NCBI RefSeq assembly: GCF_001427305.1
Contig: NZ_LMFZ01000012.1
Span: 434,001 to 498,000, forward strand
Source: Duganella sp. Root1480D1
Lineage (GTDB): Bacteria > Pseudomonadota > Gammaproteobacteria > Burkholderiales > Burkholderiaceae_D
Length of the DNA: 64,000 bases
Direction of reading: 5' to 3'
Shown one piece after another: positions 20,345 through 31,003 of the stretch. The translations under genes were made by a program, and so were the position numbers. Numbering within the stretch: the stretch's first letter is position 1; each line of letters begins with the position of its first letter. The notes beneath the pieces are model-generated. The model was not told the origin of the DNA, searched no databases, and was given only the letters and a program-made list of their open reading frames with translations.

Positions 20345-21166
20345 ATGCAACTGACAATACGCCACGAAACGCGCTACACCTACAGCAGTGCCCTGGCCTA
20401 CAGCATCCAGCTGCTGCGCCTGACGCCGCGCGTGGAAGCCCAGCAGCACGTGCTGCAATGGGACCTTACCGCGCCCGGCCAATTGCACGCATTCACCGAT
20501 GCCTTCGGCAATCGCTCGCATATGCTGACGCTGGCCACCCAGCACGACAAGCTGTCTATCGTCGCCAGCGGCACCGTGGAGACCAGCGACCCGCCCGGCG
20601 GTCGCATCCTGCACGATGATGCCTTGCCGCCGCTGGCCTATACCGTGCCAACGCCATTGACGTCCGCGACGCCCGCCATCCGGGCCCTGGCAGCTGCCAC
20701 CCTGCCGCCGGGCAGGGCCAGCACGCCCGAACTGCTGCTGCTGGCCAGCCAGATCGTTGCCGCTGTCGCCTACCAGAGCGGCACCACTGAAGTCAGCACC
20801 AGCGCCGGCGCCGCGCTCGAACTGGGCAGCGGCGTCTGCCAGGACCATGCGCACGTCTTCCTCGCCTGCTGCCAGGCGCAAGGCATCCCGGCGCGCTATG
20901 TATCGGGCTATATCGACCCCGGCGGCGGCAGCCATGCCGCCAGCCATGCCTGGGTCGATGCCTGGGCCACGGACCCCGGCTATGAAGGCTGGGTCAGCCT
21001 GGACGTGACCCATGCGCGGCTGATGGACGCTGCCTATTGCCGCCTGGCCGTGGGACGCGACTATGAAGCGGCCGCCCCGCTCCGCGGCGTGCGGCGCGGC
21101 GGCGGTACCGAAACGCTGTCGGTCCTGGTACGGGTGCAATCGGGCCAGCAATCGAACCAGCAGTAG
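20345..21166 (+). CDS. Transglutaminase-like cysteine protease family protein
   Basis: 273 residues. An N-terminal beta domain typical of the bacterial group (MQLTIRHETRYTYSSAL) is followed by a transglutaminase/papain-like core with a complete triad: Cys165 (GSGVCQDHAH), His201 (ASHAWVDAW) and Asp220 (SLDVTHARLMD). It probably cleaves or forms amide bonds of the product made by the ATP-grasp ligase. No signal peptide, so cytoplasmic. Lies 9 bp after the alpha-E gene. Confidence 0.9.
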   Translation: MQLTIRHETRYTYSSALAYSIQLLRLTPRVEAQQHVLQWDLTAPGQLHAFTDAFGNRSHMLTLATQHDKLSIVASGTVETSDPPGGRILHDDALPPLAYTVPTPLTSATPAIRALAAATLPPGRASTPELLLLASQIVAAVAYQSGTTEVSTSAGAALELGSGVCQDHAHVFLACCQAQGIPARYVSGYIDPGGGSHAASHAWVDAWATDPGYEGWVSLDVTHARLMDAAYCRLAVGRDYEAAAPLRGVRRGGGTETLSVLVRVQSGQQSNQQ

Positions 21167-21208
21167 CGGGTGTAGAATCGGCTTTTCCTTCCTCAGGCCT
21201 TTTTCCGT

Positions 21209-22051
21209 ATGACTTATTGTGTTGGCATGCGCCTCGATGCGGGGCTGGTATTCCTGTCGGACTCGCGCACCAATGCCGGCGTCGACCAGGTCAGCGCGGT
21301 GCGCAAGATGAGCGTGTTCGAAACTCCCGGCGAGCGCGTGCTGGTGTTGATGACTTCAGGGAACCTGTCGATTTCGCAATCGGTACGCCAACTGGTGGGC
21401 GAACTGACCGGCAGCAACGGCTATAGCGTCTGGGATGCGCCGAACCTGTTCGAAGCCGCCCGCGTGCTGGGCGAGGCCGTGCGCATCGTCCATGCGCGCG
21501 ACGCCGAATCGCTGGGCAAGTTCGGCATCGACTTCAACATCAACCTGGTCTTCGGCGGCCAGGTGAAGGGCGAGCGCTGCCGCCTGTTCCACATCTACTC
21601 GGCCGGCAATTTCATTGAGGCCCAGGCCGAGAGCCCTTACTTCCAGATCGGCGAAGCCAAGTATGGCAAGCCGATCATCGACCGCGTGATCACCCCTGCC
21701 AGTTCGCTCGATGCAGCGGCCAAGTGTGCGCTGATTTCCATGGATTCGACGCTGCGCTCCAACGTATCGGTCGGCCTGCCGCTGGATTTGCTGGTGTACG
21801 AAGCCGATAGCCTGGCGGTGACCCGCTTCGTCACGGTGGACGAGAAGAACGCCTATTTCCAGATGATCCGCAGCACCTGGGGCCAGCAATTGAAAGCGAT
21901 ATTCGATGGCATCGATGCTCCCGAGTGGACGGCGATGTCCTCGCGCCCCAGCCAGCCAGTGCGCGCGCCGCGCCCCGCAGACCTGGACGGCGGCAAGACG
22001 CCTGCCGCGCCGCAAAGTTTCGCCCAGCACTTCGGTGACGGCCAGCAGTAA
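21209..22051 (+). CDS. Proteasome-type protease (Anbu / bacterial proteasome homologue)
   Basis: 280 residues. An N-terminal nucleophile hydrolase fold begins MTYCVGMRLDAGLVFLSDSR; Thr2 would be exposed as the nucleophile after Met removal, with no propeptide. This is the Anbu family, distinct from HslV and from the actinobacterial proteasome. The low-complexity proline-rich C-terminus (about 250-280) is outside the core fold. As last member of the ligase/alpha-E/transglutaminase set, 42 bp downstream, it likely trims or degrades the tagged product. Biological role remains open in the literature I know. Confidence 0.9.
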   Translation: MTYCVGMRLDAGLVFLSDSRTNAGVDQVSAVRKMSVFETPGERVLVLMTSGNLSISQSVRQLVGELTGSNGYSVWDAPNLFEAARVLGEAVRIVHARDAESLGKFGIDFNINLVFGGQVKGERCRLFHIYSAGNFIEAQAESPYFQIGEAKYGKPIIDRVITPASSLDAAAKCALISMDSTLRSNVSVGLPLDLLVYEADSLAVTRFVTVDEKNAYFQMIRSTWGQQLKAIFDGIDAPEWTAMSSRPSQPVRAPRPADLDGGKTPAAPQSFAQHFGDGQQ

Positions 22052-22055
22052 AACG

Positions 22056-22218
22056 CAACCCGGCTAGGCAGGCAAGCGCGCCAGCGTCCGTCAACTGCAT
22101 CGCTTTCGCCGCAGCGAGCTCCATCAGCGCCCGAAGGCAGGCCCAAGCCGCGCCAGTTCAAGCTGGGCATCAACAATGACAACCAGCTTCGACGGGGAAG
22201 ATCCAGCCAGTCGCTCAT
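22056..22218 (-). pseudogene. Possible frameshifted N-terminal remnant of a GAF-domain sensor
   Basis: From ATG at 22218 the minus strand encodes MSDWLDLPR, then by frameshifts KLVVIVDAQLELARLGPAFG and LMELAAAKAMQLTDAGALAC. These pieces, read in two frames, resemble the start of GAF-domain regulators (pattern AQLELARLGP...LMELA..A..LT.A.GA). There is no continuation. A decayed gene fragment is the best guess, but the region is short and the resemblance is from memory. Confidence 0.25.
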
Positions 22219-22221
22219 GGC

Positions 22222-22656
22222 TTATTCCTGAACTGGTGTGACCTGCACGCTGGTCACGCGCCACTTTCCTTCCTTGCGCACGTAAACGTCGATATAGCGG
22301 TAATGGCTGCCGAACTGCTTGCCGTCGTAGCTGCCGGTCATGCGCGTGCGGCCGCTCACCAGCGCCACGTCGCCGTAGAAGCGGATGTCCATGTCTTCCA
22401 CGCCGTAGGGATCTATCACAAGCTTGGGCGACGTGATCGCATCGACGAAAGCTGCCTTGCCCGCCACGTCGCCGCGCGCGCTGATCTGGCGGAAATCCTC
22501 CGCCATGTTTTCCGCGATGGCGGCGCGGTCCTTGCGGATGATGGCTTTATCCCAGGCGTCGGCCTGCCGCGCAAGTTCTTCTGATGGCGACACGGCGAAG
22601 GCACTCACAGTGCCAAGCGCCAGCGCGGCTGCGATCACCATTTTGCGTATCTTCAT
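22222..22656 (-). CDS. Exported NTF2-like (SnoaL/DUF4440 type) protein
   Basis: 144 residues with a signal peptide (MKIRKMVIAAALALGTVSAFA) and then an NTF2-like fold: WDKAIIRKDRAAIAENMAED at the start and HYRYIDVYVRKEGKWRVTSV at the end are typical. These proteins use the cone-shaped pocket for binding or simple catalysis; no specific reaction can be assigned. Convergent with the Anbu operon; no functional link to neighbours is apparent. Confidence 0.8.
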   Translation of the reverse strand: MKIRKMVIAAALALGTVSAFAVSPSEELARQADAWDKAIIRKDRAAIAENMAEDFRQISARGDVAGKAAFVDAITSPKLVIDPYGVEDMDIRFYGDVALVSGRTRMTGSYDGKQFGSHYRYIDVYVRKEGKWRVTSVQVTPVQE

Positions 22657-22677
22657 TGGCTTTCCATATAAAGTTGA

Positions 22678-22881
22678 CTAAATCGGGAACCGAACCCTGA
22701 ACACCCGCGGATATTCGGCCGGGTATGGGGCGGCAAGCGCCGCCTCATACGCCTCGCGCAAGGTCTGGAACGCTGCAGGCTCAGCTTCCTGGTCGATGAG
22801 TTTCAGTTTGCGTGCGTAAGCGCGGCGAACGGCTCGCGCATCCGCGGACGAATCAAGGTCAAGAAGATCGAGAAAATTCAA
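22678..22881 (-). CDS. Short J-domain-like protein, probably a truncated gene
   Basis: 67 residues. [26 protein letters not shown].. with [12 protein letters not shown] (about 38-50) matches the N-terminal J-domain of long J-domain proteins common in Burkholderiales, which go on for several hundred residues. Here a TAG stop follows a few codons after the domain. The classical HPD is replaced, as in that family. It may be a remnant or a small functional J-like peptide; a remnant seems more likely. It ends 21 bp before the NTF2-like start. Confidence 0.5.
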   Translation of the reverse strand: MNFLDLLDLDSSADARAVRRAYARKLKLIDQEAEPAAFQTLREAYEAALAAPYPAEYPRVFRVRFPI

Positions 22882-22892
22882 GGGTAATGCGA

Positions 22893-23264
22893 TCAGATAT
22901 GCTGGTCTATCAGGATAGGATTGCCGTCAGGGTCGACGGCAATGATGTAAGCCGGTCCGGTGCTGGACTCGTCGACGCGTGAGGCCAGCGCCACGCCGTT
23001 TTCTTCAAGCTGGCGTTGAAGCTGGCGCACGTCGGTGTAACCGGGTACGAGCTGGGCGTTGCTGTCCCAGCCCGGATTGAAGGTCAGCGTATTTTTTTCG
23101 ATCATGCCCTGAAACAGGCCGATGACCTGTTCGCCGTTCTTCATGATCAGCCAATTCTGCTCGATGTTGCCGCCAAAGTCCTTGAAGCCGAACTTCGCGT
23201 AAAACTCGCGCGAAGCCCGGATGTCTTTGACGTTCAGGCTAAGGGAAAATACGCCGAGTTGCAT
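22893..23264 (-). CDS. VOC-family (glyoxalase-like) protein
   Basis: 123 residues with the paired beta-alpha-beta-beta-beta modules of the vicinal oxygen chelate fold: [22 protein letters not shown] at the start and [15 protein letters not shown] at the end. Metal-ligand positions are not clearly conserved, so it could be a dioxygenase, an antibiotic-binding protein or an unknown lactone/glyoxal enzyme. It precedes the J-like fragment by 11 bp on the same strand. Confidence 0.82.
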   Translation of the reverse strand: MQLGVFSLSLNVKDIRASREFYAKFGFKDFGGNIEQNWLIMKNGEQVIGLFQGMIEKNTLTFNPGWDSNAQLVPGYTDVRQLQRQLEENGVALASRVDESSTGPAYIIAVDPDGNPILIDQHI

Positions 23265-23309
23265 GCCGAATTCCTCCGCTCACTTGGACCATATCAATCT
23301 AACATCGGC

Positions 23310-23912
23310 TTAGATTGCCAGCAAGGCCTCCGGCACTTTGGCGCCCGCTTGCTGAGCCGCCTGCGCCACAGCGTGGATCTCTTTTTTCAGGCTGGCGGTG
23401 CTGGATGACAGGCTGCGCAGCATGAAGAAGGTTGGCGTATCCACCTTGGTCACCTGGCGCATGGTATTCATCGCAGCTTTGGCTTCCGGCAGGTCCTTCA
23501 TCAATTGGTCGTATTGGGCAACCGCTTGTGCCAGCGAAGCCAGGCCTTGTTCGAGTTGCGCAACCGGCACCTGGCCGCCTGCGGCGAGTGCCTTGGTGGA
23601 CGCCGTGACGCCGCGCAACTGGGCCTCCAGGTTTTTTTCAACGGCAAGGCGCGTCATCGATTCGGACAGTTGGCCGGCCTGTTCGCCCATTGCGGCAGCT
23701 TCCTGCGACTGGCCGAGGGCGGCCAAGAGTTGCTGGTTGCCGGTCAGGGTCATGCGGCTGGCATCGATGAAGCGCGCCATCATTTCCTTGGTGGGATCAT
23801 TGGCACGATCCAGGCTGTTGAAGCTTGCACCGCCGTTCCCGTTCGACATCTGGGCTTGCGCCATCGGGGCGAACAAGGATAAAACCAGGGCACTGGCCCG
23901 CAAAATACGCAT
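23310..23912 (-). CDS. Exported helical protein of unknown function
   Basis: 200 residues from ATG 23912, with GGAG 8 bp upstream; the frame extends further without a ribosome site. A signal peptide (MRILRASALVLSLFAPMAQAQ) is followed by a long Ala/Gln-rich helical region with few aromatic residues. I do not recognise the family. Periplasmic, possibly coiled-coil. Divergent from the GNAT gene across about 100 bp of AT-rich DNA. Confidence 0.7.
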   Translation of the reverse strand: MRILRASALVLSLFAPMAQAQMSNGNGGASFNSLDRANDPTKEMMARFIDASRMTLTGNQQLLAALGQSQEAAAMGEQAGQLSESMTRLAVEKNLEAQLRGVTASTKALAAGGQVPVAQLEQGLASLAQAVAQYDQLMKDLPEAKAAMNTMRQVTKVDTPTFFMLRSLSSSTASLKKEIHAVAQAAQQAGAKVPEALLAI

Positions 23913-24011
23913 CAGATTACTCCATTCATGAAAAACCAATGACAAAAAGTTAAAATCAATTTTACTGGCCTTCCTTGTTAAAATGCAAAAATTTCCTAGA
24001 GTCAGCATTCC

Positions 24012-24563
24012 ATGCCAGCTTTCGCGCCATTCACCCTGACCGCCCAGCGCCTGCAACTGCGCTCCCTGTCCCCTGCCGACGTGCCGGCGCTATTCCGCAT
24101 GTATTCCGACCCGGATGCCATGCGCTACTGGAGCAGCGCACCGTGGGACAGCATGCAGCAGGCCGAGGCCTATTTCGCCGCGGCGCAAGCGGGCTACGAA
24201 AACGGCGAACTGCTGCGCATGGGCGTGGAAGTCGATGGCGAACTGGCCGGCATCATCAACCTGTACAGCTTCCACCGCCAGAACCGCCGTTGCGACATCG
24301 GCTACATGCTGGACCGCGCTTTCTGGGGCAAGGGCTATATGCAGGAAGCCATGGCCACCCTGATCGACTACGCCTTCCGCGTGCTGCGCCTGCATCGCAT
24401 CGAAGCCGACATCGACCCGCGCAACACCGCCTCCGCCAAGCTGCTGAAAAGCTTGCACTTTGTGCATGAGGGCCATATGCGTGAGCGCTGGATCATCAAT
24501 GGCGAGATCTGCGACACGGACTTTTTCGGCCTGCTGCGCTCCGATTGGCTGGCTGCACGCTAG
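24012..24563 (+). CDS. GNAT-family N-acetyltransferase (RimJ/RimL type)
   Basis: 183 residues. The acetyl-CoA loop appears as RAFWGKGYMQEAMATLIDY (about 105-125) and the C-terminal RIEADIDPRNTASAKLLKSL is the usual beta5-alpha4 pattern of the group that acetylates ribosomal proteins or small amines. Substrate unknown. Monocistronic, starting 11 bp after a TTTCCTAGAG stretch. Confidence 0.85.
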   Translation: MPAFAPFTLTAQRLQLRSLSPADVPALFRMYSDPDAMRYWSSAPWDSMQQAEAYFAAAQAGYENGELLRMGVEVDGELAGIINLYSFHRQNRRCDIGYMLDRAFWGKGYMQEAMATLIDYAFRVLRLHRIEADIDPRNTASAKLLKSLHFVHEGHMRERWIINGEICDTDFFGLLRSDWLAAR

Positions 24564-24676
24564 CCGTTCATCGCGCGACACAGCAAGTCAGCCACCCCGC
24601 AGTGCAGTTCGTCGGAAGGCGCTCCACTGTTGCCGGCCGCAGCGGTACAGTTGCATCATCGAAACGCAAGGAGGAA

Positions 24677-24919
24677 ATGATGAAAACGATTAACAAAAGC
24701 GCCAAGGAAACCGTGAAAGAAGTGTGGCAAGCCTTTGTCGGCATCGGCCGCCACTTCGTCCGCACGCTGGACCATATGTCCTGGCCTGCCATCGTCGGCA
24801 TGTGCATCGTGATTGCCCTGTTCCTGACCATCCTGCCGCTGGCCATCACCCTGTTCATCGGCGTGCTGATCGCCAAGCTGGCCATCAATGCCTTCGGACA
24901 CAAGAAACAACATGGGTAA
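24677..24919 (+). CDS. Small membrane protein, first gene of a LytS/LytTR operon
   Basis: 80 residues from ATG 24677, preceded by a strong AAGGAGGAA site (24680 also possible). An amphipathic N-terminus (residues 1-32) is followed by one or two hydrophobic segments (about 35-72, WPAIVGMCIVIALFLTILPL and onward) and a basic tail GHKKQHG. No family recognised. Its last 8 bases overlap the start of the histidine kinase gene, so it may be a partner or modulator of that sensor. Confidence 0.75.
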   Translation: MMKTINKSAKETVKEVWQAFVGIGRHFVRTLDHMSWPAIVGMCIVIALFLTILPLAITLFIGVLIAKLAINAFGHKKQHG

Positions 24920-25808
24920 CCGGACCCGCAGCGTGCTCTCCTTTGTTGGAGAGATTGGCGACACAGCCAGCAGCCTGTGGTGGGACTTCTTCGACTGGCT
25001 GGCGCAAGTGCCTTTGCGCCAACTGGTGGTAACGTGGATGCTCGCCTTCCTGCTTGGCCTGACGCCCGTGCTGCATCCGAAACAGGTCGCCTTCTTCATC
25101 GTCGGCTCGGCCGGCCTGAAGATCCTCGCCGGCGGCAAGCGCAAGGCCGAAATTGAAGGACGCAAGGCGGCTGCGCAAGCCGGCACCGAAAGCCTGGAGC
25201 GCCGCCTGGTCGAAGCCCAGATGTCGGCCCTGCAAGCGCAGGTCGAACCGCACTTCCTGTTCAACACCCTGGCCCTGATCGGCCAGTTGATCGAAACCGA
25301 CCCGCCGGAAGCGGCCAAGATCCACACCCACCTGATCGAATACCTGCGCGCCACCCTGCCACAGATGCGCTCACGCGGCAACGGCACGCTGGGACGCCAG
25401 ATCCAGATGGCGCATTCCTATCTCGCCATCATGCAGGCTCGCATGAAGTCGCGCTTGTCCGTCTCGTTCGACGTGCCGAAGGAATTGGAAAGCGCCACCT
25501 TCCCGCCGATGATGTTGCAGATCCTGATCGAAAATTCGATCAAGCATGGCCTGGAACCGAAAGTGGAAGGCGGCCGCATCGACATCCGTGCCAGCGTCAG
25601 CGGCAGCGTGCTGCAGGTGGACGTGCAGGATGACGGCGTCGGTTTCAACGCCTATGCCGGCGACGGCGTCGGCCTGACCAATGTGCGCGAACGCCTCAAG
25701 CTGATGTACGGCACCCGCGCCCAGTTGCTGATCGAGCAGCCGATGGACGGCGGCTGCCGCGCGTCGATTTGCATTCCGTTTGCACCAGATATCTTTGCGA
25801 AACCTTGA
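24912..25808 (+). CDS. LytS/YehU-type sensor histidine kinase
   Basis: 298 residues from ATG 24912. Up to two hydrophobic segments (about 35-75) are followed by a short helical linker and the His_kinase domain, with the phospho-acceptor in VEPHFLFNTLALIGQLIE. The ATPase domain shows QILIENSIKHGLEPK (N box) and DVQDDGVGFNAYAGDGVGLTNV (G boxes; longer region about 235-260). There is no extracytoplasmic sensor domain, so the signal is likely internal or membrane-borne. Partner regulator starts 3 bp downstream. Confidence 0.9.
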   Translation: MGNRTRSVLSFVGEIGDTASSLWWDFFDWLAQVPLRQLVVTWMLAFLLGLTPVLHPKQVAFFIVGSAGLKILAGGKRKAEIEGRKAAAQAGTESLERRLVEAQMSALQAQVEPHFLFNTLALIGQLIETDPPEAAKIHTHLIEYLRATLPQMRSRGNGTLGRQIQMAHSYLAIMQARMKSRLSVSFDVPKELESATFPPMMLQILIENSIKHGLEPKVEGGRIDIRASVSGSVLQVDVQDDGVGFNAYAGDGVGLTNVRERLKLMYGTRAQLLIEQPMDGGCRASICIPFAPDIFAKP

Positions 25809-25811
25809 GTC

Positions 25812-26600
25812 ATGAGCAACCAGCCTAAAGCCACTGCCATCATCGCCGACGATGAAGAACCAATGCGCGACATGCTGCGCAAGCGCCTGCACGAAGCCTG
25901 GCCCGAACTGGACATCGTGGCCGAAGCGGCCAACGGCATCGAGGCAATCGCACTGGCCGGCCAGCACCAGCCCGACATCGTGTTCCTCGATATCCGCATG
26001 CCCGGCCTGACCGGCATCGAGGCCGCGCGCATGCTGTTCAACCGTTGCCACATCGTCTTCATTACTGCCTACGACCAATATGCGATCGAGGCCTTCGAAC
26101 AAGGCGCGCTGGATTACCTGCTCAAGCCGGTCAACCTGGAGCGTTTGAAAACGGCCTGCGAACGCCTGCAGGCGCGCCTCGGCAAGACGCCCAACAATAT
26201 CGAGCGCCAACTCAGCCAGCTCTTGCAGCAGACCGGCCGCAGCCCGTCCTCCGGCGCAGGCCCCGCGCAGCCCGAATACCTGCACTGGATCCAGGCCCAG
26301 GTCGGCAACAGCCTGCGCATGATCTCGACCAAGGAAGTGTTGTTCTTTCGCGCCGATGAAAAATATACGCGCGTGCAAACGGCACAAGGCGAATTCCTGA
26401 TCCGCAAGACCTTGAAGGAGCTGGAAGATGAGCTGGACCCGAACGAGTTCTGGCGCATCCACCGCTCCACCCTCGTGCGCGTCGATGCGATTGCCGAGGT
26501 GACGCGCGACCTGCGCGGGCGCCAGATGGTCCGCGTGCGCAACTCCACCGAGGAACTCGAAGTCAGCCGCGGCAACACCCATTTATTCCAGCAAATGTGA
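25812..26600 (+). CDS. LytTR-family response regulator
   Basis: 262 residues. Receiver domain (about 8-125) with acidic pocket ADDEEP, phospho-acceptor Asp in IVFLDIRMPGLTG and conserved Lys in DYLLKPVN; C-terminal LytTR DNA-binding domain (about 160-260; VLFFRADEKYTRVQT, FWRIHRSTLVRVDAI). Partner of the adjacent LytS-type kinase. LytTR proteins bind direct repeats, but no clear repeat was identified nearby and the target genes are unknown. Confidence 0.93.
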   Translation: MSNQPKATAIIADDEEPMRDMLRKRLHEAWPELDIVAEAANGIEAIALAGQHQPDIVFLDIRMPGLTGIEAARMLFNRCHIVFITAYDQYAIEAFEQGALDYLLKPVNLERLKTACERLQARLGKTPNNIERQLSQLLQQTGRSPSSGAGPAQPEYLHWIQAQVGNSLRMISTKEVLFFRADEKYTRVQTAQGEFLIRKTLKELEDELDPNEFWRIHRSTLVRVDAIAEVTRDLRGRQMVRVRNSTEELEVSRGNTHLFQQM

Positions 26601-26678
26601 GCTGCCCGCGCTCGCTTGCCCCCTGTACGGTGCTAGTCTATATTGACCTGACCATGCTGTAATTACAGGGAGAGAGTG

Positions 26679-27104
26679 ATGACGATTCCAAAGGCCACGC
26701 GCGCGACCATCATGCCTTGCCTGCGTTACCGCGACGCGCCCGCCGCTATCGATTGGTTATGCAAGACCTTGGGCTTCAAGGCCGCGCTGGTGGTCCCCAA
26801 CGAAGACGGCACCATTGCCCACGCCCAGCTTTCTTACGGCAATGGCATGGTCATGCTAAGCTCCATCTTTGACACCGACTATGGCCGTTTATTGAAGCAG
26901 CCAGCCCAGCTCGGGATGGTTGTCACCCAAACCGCCTACCTCGTCGTCAACGACGCCGACGAAGTGCACGCGCGCTGCGTGCAAGCCGGGGCGCCAATCG
27001 AGATGCCCTTGCAGGACGAAGATTACGGCGGCCGTGGATTTACCTGTCGAGATCCCGAAGGGCATGTGTGGAGCATAGGCACTTATGACCCTTGGGAGCA
27101 CTGA
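26679..27104 (+). CDS. VOC-family protein (glyoxalase/bleomycin-resistance type)
   Basis: 141 residues from ATG 26679 (GGGAGAG upstream; a GTG three bases earlier is possible). IMPCLRYRDAPAAIDWLCKTLG and DYGGRGFTCRDPEGHVWSIG are the family pattern, the latter typical of PhnB-like/extradiol-type members. It is the first of three coupled small genes: its stop overlaps the start of the second VOC gene as TGATG. No substrate can be named. Confidence 0.85.
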   Translation: MTIPKATRATIMPCLRYRDAPAAIDWLCKTLGFKAALVVPNEDGTIAHAQLSYGNGMVMLSSIFDTDYGRLLKQPAQLGMVVTQTAYLVVNDADEVHARCVQAGAPIEMPLQDEDYGGRGFTCRDPEGHVWSIGTYDPWEH

Positions 27105-27502
27105 TGGGACGCACAGTTCACTTTGAAATCCAGGCCAGCGAGCCACAAACCCTGATCGACTTTTACGGCAAGATGTTCGACTGGAGCTTTTCCAAATGGG
27201 AAGGCGGTGAGTATTGGCTGGTGGGCACCGGCGAAGTCGGTGCGCCCGGCATCAATGGCGGCCTGCTGCCGCGCCGTGGCCCGCGGCCGGAAGAAGGCGC
27301 CTCCGTCAACGCCTTCGTCTGCACCGTCGATGTGGAAGACCTCGACCAATCCCTGGCGCTGCTGAAGGAACTCAAAGGCACCGTCGCCGTGCCGCGCATG
27401 CCCGTGCCTGGCGTCGGCTGGCTGGCCTACGCCAAGGACCCGGACGGCAATATCTTCGGCATGATGCAGAACGATGCCAGCGCTTCGTTCGAGGGGGCCT
27501 GA
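27104..27502 (+). CDS. VOC-family protein
   Basis: 132 residues from ATG 27104, overlapping the upstream stop. Begins MGRTVHFEIQASEPQTLIDF and ends with VGWLAYAKDPDGNIFGMMQN, the pattern of the CFP-30/YycE-like VOC subgroup often annotated as glyoxalase. Its stop is directly followed by the start of the next gene. Role unknown; probably a heterodimer or pathway partner of the preceding VOC protein. Confidence 0.85.
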   Translation: MGRTVHFEIQASEPQTLIDFYGKMFDWSFSKWEGGEYWLVGTGEVGAPGINGGLLPRRGPRPEEGASVNAFVCTVDVEDLDQSLALLKELKGTVAVPRMPVPGVGWLAYAKDPDGNIFGMMQNDASASFEGA

Positions 27503-29505
<2,003 letters not shown>

Positions 29506-29515
29506 ATATCTCCAG

Positions 29516-29588
29516 ACCGGTAGTTGAGACGCGGCCGGCGCAGGCGGATGTCTGACCCTGCGGGTCAGACATCGGGGTACCGGTTTAA
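29516..29588. repeat. Palindromic spacer element, copy 1 (deoA-cdd)
   Basis: A 27-bp perfect palindrome at 29547-29573 (GATGTCTGACCC, TGC, GGGTCAGACATC) is flanked by GACCGGTA-like and TACCGGTTTAA ends. The right end contains the deoA stop codon; the left end is 10 bp before the cdd start. The same unit recurs in two other spacers of this operon. Confidence 0.85.
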
Positions 29589-30907
29589 GGGCGAATAGTA
29601 CGGTACACGATCGGATTCGCCATCGGCGCCGCATCGGCAATCGTGTATGCCGCCTGCACCTCACGCACCGCCTGTTCCGCAGCAGCCTGCGTGCGAGCGT
29701 GCACCATCGCCATTGGTTGCCCCGCTTGCAGCGGCTGTCCCAGCTCTGCCAGGTCGGTCAAACCAACAGCAAAGTCAATCGCATCGGTCGGACGACGGCG
29801 CCCGCCACCCAGCGATACCACCGCCAGCCCGATATCGCGGCAAACGGCAGAGGCAGCATAACCGCCACGCAGTGCCGGCACCGGCACCACGATCGGCGCC
29901 TTCTCCAGGTGTTTGTCCATATTCTCCACCAGGTCAGCCGGGCCGCCCAGCGCAGTCACCATGCGCGAGAAGCGTTCAGCCGCTTCACCGGAATCCAGTG
30001 CGTGCTGCAGCTTGGCGCGTGCATCGGCTTCATTGGCAGCCAGCTTGCCCAGCACCAGCATCTCGGCGCATAGCGACATCGTCACTTCGTGCAGGCGAGC
30101 AGGACGGAACTTGCCGGTCAGGTAGTCGATTGCACCGCGAACTTCCAGCGCATTGCCGGCCCATGGGGACAGCGATTCATTCATATCGGTCAGCAGTGCA
30201 GAGGTCAGCGTGCCTGCGCCATTGCCCACCTTGACGATGGATTCAGCCAGTTCAACCGATTTCTCGTAGCTTGGCATGAAGGCGCCGGAGCCGACCTTCA
30301 CGTCCATCGCCAGCACGTCCAGCCCAGCGGCCAGCTTCTTCGACAGGATGGAGCCGGTGATCATCGCCACCGATTCCACGGTCGCGGTGACGTCGCGGAT
30401 CGAGTAGAAGCGCTTGTCCGATGGCGCCAGCGACGAGGTCTGGCCGATGATGGCCACGCCGACGTCCTTCACCACTTCGCGGAACTTGTCGTTAGTCGGG
30501 ACGGTGGAGTAGCCGGGAATCGAGTCGAACTTGTCCAGTGTGCCGCCGGTGTGGCCGAGGCCGCGGCCGGAGATCATCGGCACGAAGCCGCCGCAGGCCG
30601 CGATCATCGGGCCGAGCATCAGGGATACCACGTCGCCAACGCCGCCGGTGGAGTGCTTGTCCATCACCGGGCCTGGCAGGTTCAGGGATTTCCAGTCCAG
30701 CACTTCACCGGAATCGCGCATGGCCAGGGTGAAGGCTACGCGTTCGTCCATGGTCATGTCGTTGAAGAAAACTGCCATCGCCAGCGCGGCGATCTGGCCT
30801 TCACTGACGCTGTTGTCGGTGATGCCTTTGACGAAGAACTGGATTTCTTCTTTCGACAGCACGCCACCGTCACGTTTTTTACGGATGATTTCCTGAGGGA
30901 GGAACAT
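29585..30907 (-). CDS. deoA: Thymidine phosphorylase
   Basis: 440 residues, releasing thymine or uracil and deoxyribose-1-phosphate. The glycosyltransferase-family signature is visible as [19 protein letters not shown] (about 83-101), with the phosphate-binding [14 protein letters not shown] following. Length is standard. It supplies uracil/thymine to the reductive pathway at 5-16 kb and sugar phosphate to DeoB. Flanked on both sides by the same palindromic element. Confidence 0.95.
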   Translation of the reverse strand: MFLPQEIIRKKRDGGVLSKEEIQFFVKGITDNSVSEGQIAALAMAVFFNDMTMDERVAFTLAMRDSGEVLDWKSLNLPGPVMDKHSTGGVGDVVSLMLGPMIAACGGFVPMISGRGLGHTGGTLDKFDSIPGYSTVPTNDKFREVVKDVGVAIIGQTSSLAPSDKRFYSIRDVTATVESVAMITGSILSKKLAAGLDVLAMDVKVGSGAFMPSYEKSVELAESIVKVGNGAGTLTSALLTDMNESLSPWAGNALEVRGAIDYLTGKFRPARLHEVTMSLCAEMLVLGKLAANEADARAKLQHALDSGEAAERFSRMVTALGGPADLVENMDKHLEKAPIVVPVPALRGGYAASAVCRDIGLAVVSLGGGRRRPTDAIDFAVGLTDLAELGQPLQAGQPMAMVHARTQAAAEQAVREVQAAYTIADAAPMANPIVYRTIRP

Positions 30908-30933
30908 TTTTTATCTCTTTCTTTTTGCTTCGA

Positions 30934-31003
30934 GCCGGTAGACCGCGGCTGTCGCAGGCCAAGTGTCTGACCCTGTGGGTCAGACACTGGTTTACCGGTT
31001 TTA
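30934..31003. repeat. Palindromic spacer element, copy 2 (ALDH-deoA)
   Basis: Palindrome at 30962-30988 (AGTGTCTGACCC, TGT, GGGTCAGACACT) with GCCGGTA on the left and TACCGGTTTTA on the right. The right end carries the stop codon of the aldehyde dehydrogenase gene; the left end lies 27 bp before deoA. It fills almost the whole intergenic space, as copy 1 does. Confidence 0.85.
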
